A DNA stretch of 31,500 bases from a virus: positions 1 through 31,500 of the IMG/VR virus record IMGVR_UViG_3300025009_000303; one strand, given 5' to 3'. Positions 22,631 to 31,454 of the stretch are shown one piece after another. The notes beneath the pieces were generated by a model, which searched no databases, was not told the origin of the DNA, and saw nothing but the letters and a program-made list of their open reading frames with translations. Positions within the stretch are counted from its first letter, which is position 1. The number at the start of each line of letters is the position of its first letter. Position numbers and translations under genes: made by a program.

Positions 22631-23935
22631 TCAGTATGCCGCGCTGTCGGCGGTCAACACGGACACATACACGGGGTCTTCGTAGTCGGTGGCCGACCCA
22701 GGATTGAACGCCTTGAACTTGATGCCGATATCCAGCGCGTCGCCGTTGGCTTCCACCTTGGGCTGCTCGGAGATTTCGGCATACGGCATTTCGATGAGCA
22801 TGAGCCCGGCGACCGACAGGAGGAAGGAATTTTCCACCTCGAAGTAATACGCCTGCACCGCAAGTTTCGTTCCCGCTTCGCACTTCGGGCGCTCGGCGAC
22901 GGAGGTAGAATCCAGCCGCAAGGTCATGGATCCATCGGCGACGAACTTTCCGCGCTGCTGATAGACGCGGTCAATCTCGTCCTGGCCGTAGCCGTCGGCA
23001 TTGTGGCCGTTGTCGAAACTGAACGCGTGCTTGCGGACGTAGCTGTATTTCGTTCCAGCGATGGAGGTGAACCCGCCGCCGAACTTGTACGGCTTCGCGG
23101 TAGGCGCGGTGAGTACCGACGCTTCCTGTCCGATGGTTTCTCCCATGCCGAGAACTTCCACCTCGCCCTCGAGGTCGGCCTTGAGCGCGGCGGACAGTGA
23201 CAGCTTGTTGAACACAATGCCATCATAAAGCCGGTTGTCACCCACGCCGTCGACTTGGACGGAATAGGGGTTCCTTTCGGTTCCAAGGGTCAGGTCGGGA
23301 TTGAATCTGTGCAGATATGCGCCGGTGGAAACGCCGGTGAGGAACAGGAATGCGTACTTGCCCTTGGCCTGGTACGTGTCCTGGACAACGGACACCACAG
23401 CAGTCCCGACAGCGCCCGTCACGAGGGTACACTCATAGTCGGCGTATGCCTCGATGACGGACACCACTTCGCCAACCTTATCCGTCGCGGCGGCGGTAAG
23501 GTCGATGACGCCATCGGTTCCGAATGCGGCATCGGCAGACTCAGCGCCGAGCGCACCGATCGCGGAGGTGATTGTTTTACCACCGAGCGATGTAGTGATT
23601 TTGCATGACTCCGATGAGCCGGTGTACTTGATGCGGATGACGCCCACGATTTCGGCGGGAGTGCCTTCCGTTTCGAACATCCCTTTAAGGATGTGGCCCC
23701 ATCCAGTGCAAGGCCGCGGCGAAAGCGGGATGCTTCCCTTCACGTCGCCCGCAACCGCGTACTCGCCCACATCCATGCCAAGGCCAGCGATGAGTGGATC
23801 TGTTTTCTTGGTGATATCCCTGTCAAGGGAACCGATGTCACGGATCGGGATGATTGCGGTTCGCGCGACGGCCGTACCAGGCGCTACCGAGCTTTCTTTT
23901 CCGATCGTGTACTTTACTTGCTGTTTGAGCGCCAT
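22631..23935 (-). CDS. Major tail (tube) protein
   Basis: Protein of 434 residues. The N-terminus (MALKQQVKYTIGKESSVAPG, then TAVARTAIIPIRDIGSLDRD) and the beta-rich body (GDVKGSIPLSPRPCTGWGHI; VQVDGVGDNRLYDGIVFNKL) fit a tail tube subunit. This form, with an inserted domain, is found in several siphophages. It lies between the tail terminator and the chaperones, the usual place. Near residues 150-200 the sequence is Ala/Gly/Thr-rich and may be an inserted Ig-like module. Confidence 0.8.
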   Translation of the reverse strand: MALKQQVKYTIGKESSVAPGTAVARTAIIPIRDIGSLDRDITKKTDPLIAGLGMDVGEYAVAGDVKGSIPLSPRPCTGWGHILKGMFETEGTPAEIVGVIRIKYTGSSESCKITTSLGGKTITSAIGALGAESADAAFGTDGVIDLTAAATDKVGEVVSVIEAYADYECTLVTGAVGTAVVSVVQDTYQAKGKYAFLFLTGVSTGAYLHRFNPDLTLGTERNPYSVQVDGVGDNRLYDGIVFNKLSLSAALKADLEGEVEVLGMGETIGQEASVLTAPTAKPYKFGGGFTSIAGTKYSYVRKHAFSFDNGHNADGYGQDEIDRVYQQRGKFVADGSMTLRLDSTSVAERPKCEAGTKLAVQAYYFEVENSFLLSVAGLMLIEMPYAEISEQPKVEANGDALDIGIKFKAFNPGSATDYEDPVYVSVLTADSAAY

Positions 23936-23946
23936 TTACGCCCTCC

Positions 23947-24462
23947 TTATTCACACAATATTTCGAACTTCGCTGTCATATCCGCAGTTACAAACCCGAC
24001 GTGATTAGCGGGTAATTCGTCCTTTTCGATGTGCGTAACCTTGGCCTCTTCTAAGAGGCCCCCAAGCGTTACATTGTGACCGACCGATTGCACCAGCGCG
24101 TCCATGTATCTCGTTAGCGCCGCAAGTAGTTTTTTTTCCCTTGTCTCTTGCAGGGCAATAATTACCCGCAGGCGCAAGGTTATAAACTCTGAGTTCTGCC
24201 CTGCCCACTCAACGTCCACGCCATCTAGTTCAACCATGAGATACGGGAAAGGCCCTTCACTCGGTATCGATGAGCCTACCGCAGCACGTCGCAAGGCGGG
24301 AGGATTGTAATCCTCATCCGGCACAAGGAAGATCGACGGGAAAACCATATCGCCCGGCCACGAGGTTTGCTCAGTGTTTGCCGCTGTTAGGTACGTAGGG
24401 ATGTATTGTGCAAGCCATACGGCCACGCCGTAGACGTTTGGTTCGATATTTGAGTAGGCCAT
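23947..24462 (-). CDS. Putative tail terminator protein
   Basis: Protein of 171 residues between the gp10-like protein and the major tail protein, where the tail terminator is expected. It has VYGVAVWLAQYIPTYL near the N-terminus, a segment with FPYLMVELDGVDVEWAG, and LRVIIALQETREKKLLAALT, RYMDALVQSV, which fit the alpha/beta fold of gpU-like terminators. It caps the tail tube and connects it to the head. The assignment rests mainly on gene order and length. Confidence 0.6.
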   Translation of the reverse strand: MAYSNIEPNVYGVAVWLAQYIPTYLTAANTEQTSWPGDMVFPSIFLVPDEDYNPPALRRAAVGSSIPSEGPFPYLMVELDGVDVEWAGQNSEFITLRLRVIIALQETREKKLLAALTRYMDALVQSVGHNVTLGGLLEEAKVTHIEKDELPANHVGFVTADMTAKFEILCE

Positions 24463-25004
24463 TAGTCCAGCCCTCCCGGTATGTACTTGCCTTCCTTCTC
24501 CAGCTTCTTGAGTTCCTTGGCAATCACTTCTTCCGTTGTCTTTTCAAATGCCGCCGTCCAGTTGAAGTTCTTGGCAGAATCGGTCATAAACGGCCTCGGT
24601 CGGCCCTTGACTTCCTTAGTAAACACAAGCGAGCCATCGACCGCCATAAACCGCAACGCCTTTGCGTTTTTCGGCTTTATCGTGTAGCCCGCCGGGTTCT
24701 CGAAAATGTTGGCGAGTTTGATCGATTGTGCGCTATAAAGCCCGGTTGACTTATCCTTTGTCGCTTTTGAGCCGACAAGATAGACAAACTTCGCGCCACG
24801 CTTGCGGCCTACTACAAGCGATTTTTTAAGATTGCCTGTACGTTGCTTTAGATACTGCCCTGATAGGTAATTCGTCTGTAAGTCTTTCCGGTAGCGGTAG
24901 GCCACAATCCGCAGCACCTTGTCCACGAGTTTGGGAGCATGGTCTGAGAATCTCGCCATATCGGACTCAAGGTCGCCCGATGCCACTACTTGGACAGCGA
25001 TCAT
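24462..25004 (-). CDS. HK97 gp10-like head-tail joining protein
   Basis: Protein of 180 residues. VDKVLRIVAYRYRKDLQTNY, YLKQRTGNLKKSLVVGRKRG and VKGRPRPFMTDS with a final charged helix match the gp10 / tail-completion type family (RTGxLxxS and RPFL motifs). It probably joins head and tail. It overlaps the connector gene by ATGA and the terminator gene by TAATG. Confidence 0.75.
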   Translation of the reverse strand: MIAVQVVASGDLESDMARFSDHAPKLVDKVLRIVAYRYRKDLQTNYLSGQYLKQRTGNLKKSLVVGRKRGAKFVYLVGSKATKDKSTGLYSAQSIKLANIFENPAGYTIKPKNAKALRFMAVDGSLVFTKEVKGRPRPFMTDSAKNFNWTAAFEKTTEEVIAKELKKLEKEGKYIPGGLD

Positions 25005-25603
25005 TCACGACTCCTAAAATCTTCCAGCATCATCTTTATATTCATGGGCATTTCAGTCTCCCATGAGGTGTTCATACCATCGGCGTTAGTCTGTGACCTC
25101 ATGCCGATAAAGCCCATAGTACCCACGCGGACGACCATCCAGCGGACAAGTTCAAACGCCGCGTTTTGCAGGATTTGCCACTTCGATGAGGTCGATGCGT
25201 ACCCGGCGTTACATTCAAGTTTTACGCACGCCGGAAGCTCGGGGAAGATCGCGGAATGCAGTAAGATAATCCCTGGGTTGATATAGAACGTGTAATCTGT
25301 CGATACAATTTCGGACGATGCCGCGAAGGCACGCTCCGAATCGACATAGAGATGTGCAATCGTGTTGACAGGGAAGCGGGGAACTACAAGGGTATTCGAT
25401 CCGCTTCCATCGATGATAAGCGCAGTTGCCCCGGCGTACTCAACGGCCTTCAGCGCGTCGCGTTTGCAGTACGCTTCGATACGGCTTGATGCCTGGTTGA
25501 TAAGTGTCTGGTACTTGTCCTGATCGATATCATCAGTGATCGAAAAAAGCACCTTGTATTCTGCCCACGTTACGAGGGCATTTGACGCCGGGGATACTGC
25601 CAT
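25001..25603 (-). CDS. HK97 gp6-like head-tail connector
   Basis: Protein of 200 residues with the N-terminal pattern VTWAEYKVLFSITDDIDQDK followed by YQTLINQASSRIEAYCKRD, typical of gp6-like (gp15/connector) adaptors. The usual helical end (LQNAAFELVRWMVVRVGTMG) is present. It forms the ring below the portal. A central beta-rich part (SGSNTLVVPRFPVNTIAHLY) makes it longer than the bare helical HK97 gp6, like the longer form found in other siphophages. Confidence 0.75.
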   Translation of the reverse strand: MAVSPASNALVTWAEYKVLFSITDDIDQDKYQTLINQASSRIEAYCKRDALKAVEYAGATALIIDGSGSNTLVVPRFPVNTIAHLYVDSERAFAASSEIVSTDYTFYINPGIILLHSAIFPELPACVKLECNAGYASTSSKWQILQNAAFELVRWMVVRVGTMGFIGMRSQTNADGMNTSWETEMPMNIKMMLEDFRSRE

Positions 25604-25606
25604 GAT

Positions 25607-26329
25607 TTACCTCAGCTGGATGCAGCGCATCCAGGAAACTGAACCGATACGGGCCGCGGCGGAACCTGCGCGGAAGTTGATCGATGGAGTCACATCGCCA
25701 TCGGGCAAGCCTGCGGCAATCTGTGAGATGAGCACGCTGTCGTAATAGAACGAGAGGTTCGTGCCATCCCAGTACAGCTCATAGATGTGCTCGACGTCCT
25801 TGGTCACAGCGGCGGAAGCGATGCCCGTAAAGGTCTGCGCCCCGTCCTTGTACACCTTCATTTCGACCGTGGTCGCGCCGTCCGTTTTCAGGAAGAACAC
25901 GCCCTCAACATTGGTCGCAGTCACGCCGTGCGCGGTGGATGTTTTGAGCAGGTCGGTCTTGGTTTCAGCAAGACCTACAAGCAAGTCAAGCTCTGTCGCT
26001 TCCGGCACGATAATCGCCGCCCCGAAATACAGGGGTTTTGCCGAATCGAACTTGAACTGTTCGCCCTTCACTTGCACGTTAACCCCGTCATATTCTGCGG
26101 CATCGGTGGTAAGTACGAGTGTATTACCGGCAGTTGCGCTCTGCGTCACGGTAGAGGTATTGACCGCTGTCACGGTCAGGTCAGTCGGTACGGCGGTGGT
26201 GTCATCGGTATGCACAGGGCCGCCCAACAGCCATTTGCGGACGTTGTTCCCGAACGCGTCGAATAGTCTGTGAGAATACGCCGAATCGTTATAGACCAGC
26301 GCATCGTTTATGGTATCGGACTTAATCAT
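25607..26329 (-). CDS. Putative capsid decoration protein, lectin-like fold
   Basis: Protein of 240 residues right after the capsid gene cluster. The alternating beta pattern (LYFGAAIIVPEATELDLLVG, VFFLKTDGATTVEMKVYKDG, then HIYELYWDGTNLSFYYDSVL) resembles a concanavalin/laminin-G jelly roll, and such proteins occur after capsid genes in several phages. It may decorate the head or bind surface sugars. No signal peptide is present. The fold call is from pattern only and needs structure prediction. Confidence 0.5.
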   Translation of the reverse strand: MIKSDTINDALVYNDSAYSHRLFDAFGNNVRKWLLGGPVHTDDTTAVPTDLTVTAVNTSTVTQSATAGNTLVLTTDAAEYDGVNVQVKGEQFKFDSAKPLYFGAAIIVPEATELDLLVGLAETKTDLLKTSTAHGVTATNVEGVFFLKTDGATTVEMKVYKDGAQTFTGIASAAVTKDVEHIYELYWDGTNLSFYYDSVLISQIAAGLPDGDVTPSINFRAGSAAARIGSVSWMRCIQLR

Positions 26330-26505
26330 CCCTTTCTCCTTGCCTTTTTAGGCTTTGGCTCTGCGGTGACTGGTTGCGCGGGCTCTACCTTCTCGGCAAG
26401 CCCGCCTGCAACCAACTCAGCGGCCAACGTATCTGGCAGATCGCGGAGGCCAGGCCCCCATGATCCGTCAAGGCCGCTAACCGCCGATTTCAGCTTTACG
26501 ATCAC
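26326..26505 (-). CDS. Small head-region protein
   Basis: Protein of 59 residues (MIVKLKSAVSGLDGSWGPGL at the start). I chose the GTG at 26505, which overlaps the capsid stop (GTGA); the ATG at 26544 would overlap the capsid gene more and extends into its coding frame. The C-terminus is basic and proline-rich (QPVTAEPKPKKARRKG). Short proteins of this kind, with a central DLPDTLAAELVAGGLAE, are often seen between capsid and connector genes. The role is unknown. Confidence 0.55.
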   Translation of the reverse strand: MIVKLKSAVSGLDGSWGPGLRDLPDTLAAELVAGGLAEKVEPAQPVTAEPKPKKARRKG

Positions 26506-27620
26506 GCGTGCATCGCCAAGAGTTCGAGCGCCGAAGTGTCCCACAGCTTGCCGTCAATGCGCTCGGCAAAGTCCCAGTTGGTCGCATGGGTGTCTGCGTT
26601 CTCCGTGACCTTGAGAGCCAGATTCGGGCGGCGCTCTCCGATTGCGTACCCGCCGAAGTTCACGCAGGCGATTACCTTCGCGCTGTTGGTGATTTCCGGG
26701 CAGTTCGAGTCACGGATAACCGGCTTCCCGAACAGGGTAGCGAAGGGCGAATTGTGCATCCGATCCTCGAAGTAGTAGATTGGGGGAGTGCCGGAGTCGT
26801 TGAGAGCGCGGAGCACGGCGGCGGTCGTCGAGTGCATGACGTACACAGGGCCGCGATATGTTGCGGGGTTGTTCGGGTCGTAAGCGCCCACAGCGCCCCA
26901 CTCCTGGCCAAGCAGCTCGTCGAAGGCCACAAGTTCGGCATAGGTGATCGCGGAGGCGGAAGCAGCGGTCTTGGTTGCCGTCTCGACGAAGATGCCCTTT
27001 GGCTGGCTGGAACCCGTGCCGGTGAGGAAAAGATCGTTTTCGGCCTTGGCAATGGCAACGGCTGCGAGCTTCTGGAAGATCGCAAAACGTTCAAGCACGG
27101 TGTCCTCGGTGGCTTCCTCGGTGATCGAGTAGCGCCCGCCGACCTTGACCAGCGCCATCGTAACGGCTGAGGGTTCGCCCTTGTCGGCGTAGGAACCGGC
27201 CTCGGCGATGATCGCGGCTGCGTTCTTTATTACGTCAGCCGTGAAGGTGAGCGAGCCGGAGGGAGCGCCGAACACCTGAGCACCCCATCGCCTGGCGATG
27301 GAATAGAAGTTCAGGTTTGCCAAGAAGTCGGGCATGGCAACCGTCGGGATGCCGAATCCGTCCGTGGTCTTTATGATCGCGGCGGAGTCCTTGGGGTTGA
27401 ACCTGCCCATGAGCAACGGGACAAGCAGATCGGAAACCTTGTCGCTGCGTACCTGGTTTTCAAGCGCCCGCCCAGCGGGAACCATCTTAAGAACCACAGG
27501 CGCAACCTTGTCGGTTATCAATTTCAGGAAATTCTCGTCCTGGGCGAGGTCGAGGCCGGGTGCTCCGGCCTGGGGAGCCGCAACCTGTGCGGACTGGGTC
27601 TGGATGGTATTTTCGTCCAT
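26502..27620 (-). CDS. Possible free major capsid protein from internal start
   Basis: Inside the fusion, ATG at 27620 (Met221, MDENTIQTQ) is preceded by AAGGAG with six bases spacing (27627-27632), a near-ideal ribosome binding site. Translation from there gives a 372-residue capsid protein without protease. Capsids need hundreds of capsid subunits and few proteases, so in-frame nested expression, as in lambda C/Nu3, would set the ratio. This is seen in the sequence but not proven. Confidence 0.55.
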   Translation of the reverse strand: MDENTIQTQSAQVAAPQAGAPGLDLAQDENFLKLITDKVAPVVLKMVPAGRALENQVRSDKVSDLLVPLLMGRFNPKDSAAIIKTTDGFGIPTVAMPDFLANLNFYSIARRWGAQVFGAPSGSLTFTADVIKNAAAIIAEAGSYADKGEPSAVTMALVKVGGRYSITEEATEDTVLERFAIFQKLAAVAIAKAENDLFLTGTGSSQPKGIFVETATKTAASASAITYAELVAFDELLGQEWGAVGAYDPNNPATYRGPVYVMHSTTAAVLRALNDSGTPPIYYFEDRMHNSPFATLFGKPVIRDSNCPEITNSAKVIACVNFGGYAIGERRPNLALKVTENADTHATNWDFAERIDGKLWDTSALELLAMHA

Positions 27621-28280
27621 GACCGTCTCCTTTGTTTCAGGCGCGGTTTCCGCGTCCTGATGCGATGCCAAGAGCGCCAACGGCGCTTTTCTAAAACCAT
27701 ATTTCTCTATGTTGAGACAGGCGGCGGCTTGCGCAGTCTCCTCAACGCGGGAAGCAAAGCCATACTCCACAGCGTCTGCTGCGGATATCCACGTCTCATC
27801 GGCCATCATTTTGATAATCTCGTCACGGGTAAGGGCAGATCGCTCGGTGTACAGATTGATTATGTCCTCTTTCATCTGATCCATGGTCGATGCCATTTTC
27901 CGCAAGTCCTCGGAGGTGCCGATTGCGAATGTCCAGGGATCGTGAATCATTAGATAGGTGCCCCGATCCATGATAAGCTCTTTTCCCGCAAGGGCGACAA
28001 CCGAACCCATCGACGCGGCAAGGCCGACAACCTCAACGGTCAGCCGATCTTTAACCCTCGAGAGGATATTATAGATTGCCCAGCCATCGGTCACGACGCC
28101 GCCCGGTGAGTTTATATTCAGGTGGATAGACTTTCGTCCCTTGATCTTGTCAAACTCGGCCTTGAAGTCCTCGACGCTCTGGCCCCATCCGCCTATTTCG
28201 TCGAATAGGCTTATCTCGGCTTCATCATCGGCAAGGTCTACAAAGCGGAACCAGGGGCGCTTTTCTTTTTCGTCTTTCAC
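26502..28280 (-). CDS. ClpP-like prohead protease fused to HK97-type major capsid protein
   Basis: A 592-residue fusion. Residues 1-200 are a ClpP/S14-type protease: NSPGG (58-61), nucleophile Ser90 in GLAASMGS, His113 in MIHDPW and probable Asp161 in MADETWIS. Residues 221-592 are the HK97-fold capsid protein (LLMGRFNPKDSAAIIKTTDG; GSLTFTADVI; EDTVLERFAIFQKLAAVAIA; TGTGSSQPKGIF). The short middle replaces a long delta-domain scaffold. The protease would cut itself and the precursor during maturation. It starts with GTG overlapping the portal stop (GTGA). An internal start is listed separately. Confidence 0.85.
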   Translation of the reverse strand: MKDEKEKRPWFRFVDLADDEAEISLFDEIGGWGQSVEDFKAEFDKIKGRKSIHLNINSPGGVVTDGWAIYNILSRVKDRLTVEVVGLAASMGSVVALAGKELIMDRGTYLMIHDPWTFAIGTSEDLRKMASTMDQMKEDIINLYTERSALTRDEIIKMMADETWISAADAVEYGFASRVEETAQAAACLNIEKYGFRKAPLALLASHQDAETAPETKETVMDENTIQTQSAQVAAPQAGAPGLDLAQDENFLKLITDKVAPVVLKMVPAGRALENQVRSDKVSDLLVPLLMGRFNPKDSAAIIKTTDGFGIPTVAMPDFLANLNFYSIARRWGAQVFGAPSGSLTFTADVIKNAAAIIAEAGSYADKGEPSAVTMALVKVGGRYSITEEATEDTVLERFAIFQKLAAVAIAKAENDLFLTGTGSSQPKGIFVETATKTAASASAITYAELVAFDELLGQEWGAVGAYDPNNPATYRGPVYVMHSTTAAVLRALNDSGTPPIYYFEDRMHNSPFATLFGKPVIRDSNCPEITNSAKVIACVNFGGYAIGERRPNLALKVTENADTHATNWDFAERIDGKLWDTSALELLAMHA

Positions 28281-29476
28281 TTTATGGCCTCCGTGTTAAG
28301 TTGTCTCAGGCGTACATCCCCGCCATCGTAGGGATTCGCGTCCTCTTTTGCGCGTACTTCGTTCGGTGAGTAAATGCCGTTTTGGATTGCCAGTTGGTAC
28401 GCCTGGTATCGTTCTATGGTTTTGCCCCTCAAGAGCGCGTCCATGTTGTACTTCCAGTAGTAAAACTTCCGGTCAGCCGAGTTCAGTAATTGATGCGCCG
28501 TGTTCTTTTCCCAGCGGACAAAGTGCGGCATCATCGTATACTCTAAAAACTCCCGCGCCTGTTCCTCGATGTTGGAGAACGTCGCCCTCTCAAGCGACTG
28601 GACAAGGTGGGGAGGCATACGGAATATACGGCATATCTCTATTACCTGCTCACGCCGTGCCTCGACAAGTTGAGAATTTTCCGCGTCATCTCCTACCTTC
28701 TGGAGCTTCATGTCCTCCTCGAGCAGGGCGAACTTGTGCCGCTTTTTGGAGCCTCTGAAATTATTTTTGAAGCTATCCTCAAGGCGCTTCGCGGCCTCAA
28801 CCGATAGATGCTTAGGATGGATGAGCACGGTTGCCGGGGTTGCACCGTTGGCATAATAGGCCGACGCGTATTCCTGTTGCCCGATAGCAAGGCCAAGCGC
28901 ATCACGCGCACGGCTTACAAGCGAGTCCCCTCGATACCCGTCGCCATTGACTATAGGGCCGGGCAGATGGAATATCTTATCTCGCCCAAACTCCTTGCCG
29001 TCAATCACGTATCTAATCTGCCCGAAAGAGTCCAAGAACACATTTGATACGCGGTCAGGATGTATGCGGTGCATTGCGTAGAGCGTCTTTGCAAGGGAGC
29101 TTTCCTTTTCCGCGAACCCGTCGCCATGTAAGAGGCTGTCAGCGGTCAGGGCTTGCCTGAATAGATCGGCGGTCTGGTAGTCGTTAGGAGCATCGGCAAG
29201 GAGGCGCATCTCGTCCCGCTCGTAGGCAGGGCGATACGTGCCGTTAAACTCATGGAACATTTTGAAGGGAAGCATCCCGCACGTCTCGGAGATTGCCCGG
29301 ACACAGGCCAGCACAGCTGGAATCTTTAGGCACTCGTCAACAGTAACCGTATTTCCCGATGTGGACAGCCCCCAAATATTCGAATACGTCGCTTGATTCG
29401 GCGGTAACTCTCGGCTCGCGAATACCTGCCGGAGCTTGGAGAATATGCCCACGCGTTTTATTTCGTGCTCTTTCAT
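28277..29476 (-). CDS. HK97-family portal protein
   Basis: Protein of 399 residues. ALGLAIGQQEYASAYYANGA followed by TPATVLIHPKHLSVEAAKRL, and the later CRIFRMPPHLVQSLERATFS with NIEEQAREFLEYTMMPHFV, are diagnostic of HK97-type portals. The dodecameric ring sits at the capsid vertex and passes DNA. It overlaps the large terminase by ATGA and the protease-capsid gene by GTGA, the standard order. Confidence 0.92.
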   Translation of the reverse strand: MKEHEIKRVGIFSKLRQVFASRELPPNQATYSNIWGLSTSGNTVTVDECLKIPAVLACVRAISETCGMLPFKMFHEFNGTYRPAYERDEMRLLADAPNDYQTADLFRQALTADSLLHGDGFAEKESSLAKTLYAMHRIHPDRVSNVFLDSFGQIRYVIDGKEFGRDKIFHLPGPIVNGDGYRGDSLVSRARDALGLAIGQQEYASAYYANGATPATVLIHPKHLSVEAAKRLEDSFKNNFRGSKKRHKFALLEEDMKLQKVGDDAENSQLVEARREQVIEICRIFRMPPHLVQSLERATFSNIEEQAREFLEYTMMPHFVRWEKNTAHQLLNSADRKFYYWKYNMDALLRGKTIERYQAYQLAIQNGIYSPNEVRAKEDANPYDGGDVRLRQLNTEAIK

Positions 29477-31002
29477 AGGGCGATAATCCCCCTTGTCTCG
29501 TAGACGCTCTCGCCGTCGCCCTCGTGCCTGATTGCTCGGTCAAGCGCCATGATGAGTGCCACGATACCGTCGATCTTTTCGGTTGACTTCTCTTTGTCAG
29601 GCTTCAGGTTCCCGGCGGGGTCTTTGCGTACTACCATGTTATCGGCCATCCAGCGCAGTACAGGATTCCCGCCATGCCGTATCTTGTGGCCTAACACGAG
29701 GTTCAACAATTCCTTGGTTGGCCCTGACATCGACTGGAAGCCCTGCCCAAAGGGTACCATTGTCGCTCCGTCATCCTCAAGGTCACGCACAAGCTGGGAA
29801 GCGTTCCAGCGGTCATAGGCAATCTCAAGGATCTGATATCTCTCGCCCAAGTCCCGTACCTTTTCGCGGATCGCGTTATAGTCAATAGTGTTTCCTGGCG
29901 TTGTCTCGATGTACCCTGCGTCTACCCATTGAGCATACATCTCGTGATCGTGCTTCGTGCGGAGCGTATCCTCGGGAATCCAGAAATGCGGCATGACATC
30001 GAATGTCCCTTCGTCGTTGATGTGCACCATTACAAAGGCTGCAATATCCGTAGTCGATGCAAGGTCAAGCCCCGCGTACATCTCGCCGTCTGAGTCTAAA
30101 TCCTCAAGAGGTAGGCAAGCGTCCCAATGCGACATTGGCAGGAATCGGCTCTCTTGCTTTACCCATTGGTTAAGTCTGAGTTGCCGGAAAGTGTTTTCAA
30201 GCGCCGGGGTTTCCTGCGCCATCTTGCAGGCTTCGCGTACTGAGTTTATGGATATTGTATGGTCAAGGGAGGGATTGCATTTATACCAGACTCCCTCATC
30301 TGTCCAGTCATCGTCATCCTTCGCATAGTACAGCACGGGGAGAAATGAAGGATCGTCAACAATCCCCTCTGCAACCTTGCGCGCATACTCGTGCTGTTCA
30401 AAGCATATCGAATGCCGGTCATATCCCGCCGTTGTAATGGCAAAGAATATAGGCTGTAGCCGTGCGTCGCCTGATCCGGCGGTCAGTACGTCCCATAGCT
30501 CCCGGTTCGGCTGGGCGTGGAGTTCGTCGAAGATTACCGCCTGAGTATTGAAGCCGTGTTTAGTATGTGCCTCAGCGGAAAGTACGCGGTATACGCCGCC
30601 GTTGTTGTGGATTATGCGTTTTGTCGAATCTATGATTTTACAGCGTCGAGCGAGAGCAGGGGAGTTACGTACCATTTCGGCAGCAACGTTGAACACGATA
30701 GCGGCCTGATCGCGGTCAGAAGCAGCACTGTATATCTCAGCGCCCGGCTCATTGTCGGCAAACAGTAGGCGCAAAGCAATGCCAGCGCCTAGCTCAGATT
30801 TTCCATTCTTCTTCGGAATTTCAACGTACACGCGCTTGTACTGTCTGGTTCCATCGGCCTTGACGGTGCCGAATAGCTTGCCGATAACTTCTTTTTGCCA
30901 GGGTAGCAGTTCGAACGGAGTTCCAGCCCAGCGGCCTTTCGTGTGAGTAAGATAGCGCGGAAACCAATCGATTGCGCGCTGGGCCAGGTCTGGGTTAAAC
31001 AT
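29473..31002 (-). CDS. terL: Terminase large subunit
   Basis: Packaging ATPase-nuclease of 509 residues. The ATPase part has PFELLPWQKEVIGKLFG, a Walker A-like EIPKKNGKSELGAG and Walker B VIFDELHAQP. The nuclease part begins at MYAGLDLASTTDIAAFVMVH, with further acidic residues in ILEIAYDRWNASQL. The GNLKPDKEKSTEKIDGIVAL end is typical of the HK97/YmfN type (Terminase_1). It cuts concatemeric DNA and drives it through the portal. Its ATG overlaps the small terminase stop (TGATG). Confidence 0.95.
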   Translation of the reverse strand: MFNPDLAQRAIDWFPRYLTHTKGRWAGTPFELLPWQKEVIGKLFGTVKADGTRQYKRVYVEIPKKNGKSELGAGIALRLLFADNEPGAEIYSAASDRDQAAIVFNVAAEMVRNSPALARRCKIIDSTKRIIHNNGGVYRVLSAEAHTKHGFNTQAVIFDELHAQPNRELWDVLTAGSGDARLQPIFFAITTAGYDRHSICFEQHEYARKVAEGIVDDPSFLPVLYYAKDDDDWTDEGVWYKCNPSLDHTISINSVREACKMAQETPALENTFRQLRLNQWVKQESRFLPMSHWDACLPLEDLDSDGEMYAGLDLASTTDIAAFVMVHINDEGTFDVMPHFWIPEDTLRTKHDHEMYAQWVDAGYIETTPGNTIDYNAIREKVRDLGERYQILEIAYDRWNASQLVRDLEDDGATMVPFGQGFQSMSGPTKELLNLVLGHKIRHGGNPVLRWMADNMVVRKDPAGNLKPDKEKSTEKIDGIVALIMALDRAIRHEGDGESVYETRGIIAL

Positions 31003-31454
31003 CAGTCTAAATCCTCATCCCCGCCGTCATCTTTCGGTGTCAGGTCAATCCGGCTTCGAGCGCTCGGAGTGAATCCGAACTGTATCGCAAAGTCTTTAAC
31101 CTGCTTCATTGCCGTGTTCGCCATTGCCACTTCCGGCCTCGGCATAACGTAGCCGGTAGCCGTTTCGAATACGTGCCCCTTCTCTTGGATAACCGCCTCT
31201 GCCTGTTGCAGATCGGAATACGCTTTGCAGTAACACGCAAATGCTGCAAGATCGCCAGCGGTCAGCATCGCAAGATTGCCAAGCTCCGGGCCAATCCTCG
31301 CCCACTCTTTTCTGGCAAGCTCATCGAGCCATGAAGGGCAGGCCGGTACTTTCGGGCTAAACTTAGGCGGGCGCTTCCTGTTCTTCTCATGCCCTTTATT
31401 GCCCTCAAGCCGCTTGACCTCGTCAGGCTTCGGTGCTGGCCCTCGTACTCCCAT
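31002..31454 (-). CDS. terS: Terminase small subunit (P27 family)
   Basis: Protein of 150 residues. It starts MGVRGPAPKPDEVKRLEGNK, has PACPSWLDELARKEWARIGP and LTAGDLAAFACYCKAYSDL, and ends with FGFTPSARSRIDLTP, the P27/phage-terminase small subunit pattern. It recognises the cos or pac site and recruits the large subunit. A GGTGGGGG ribosome binding site lies upstream in the last bases of the window. The gene before it is outside the right edge, unless the ends join to the HNH gene. Confidence 0.9.
   Translation of the reverse strand: MGVRGPAPKPDEVKRLEGNKGHEKNRKRPPKFSPKVPACPSWLDELARKEWARIGPELGNLAMLTAGDLAAFACYCKAYSDLQQAEAVIQEKGHVFETATGYVMPRPEVAMANTAMKQVKDFAIQFGFTPSARSRIDLTPKDDGGDEDLD

Noticed and set aside
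22550-23200. 216-codon plus-strand ORF
   Set aside because: It is the antisense shadow of the major tail protein and chaperone genes, with no convincing motif.
26508-27170. 220-codon plus-strand ORF
   Set aside because: It lies entirely antisense to the capsid domain; it is a GC-rich reading shadow.
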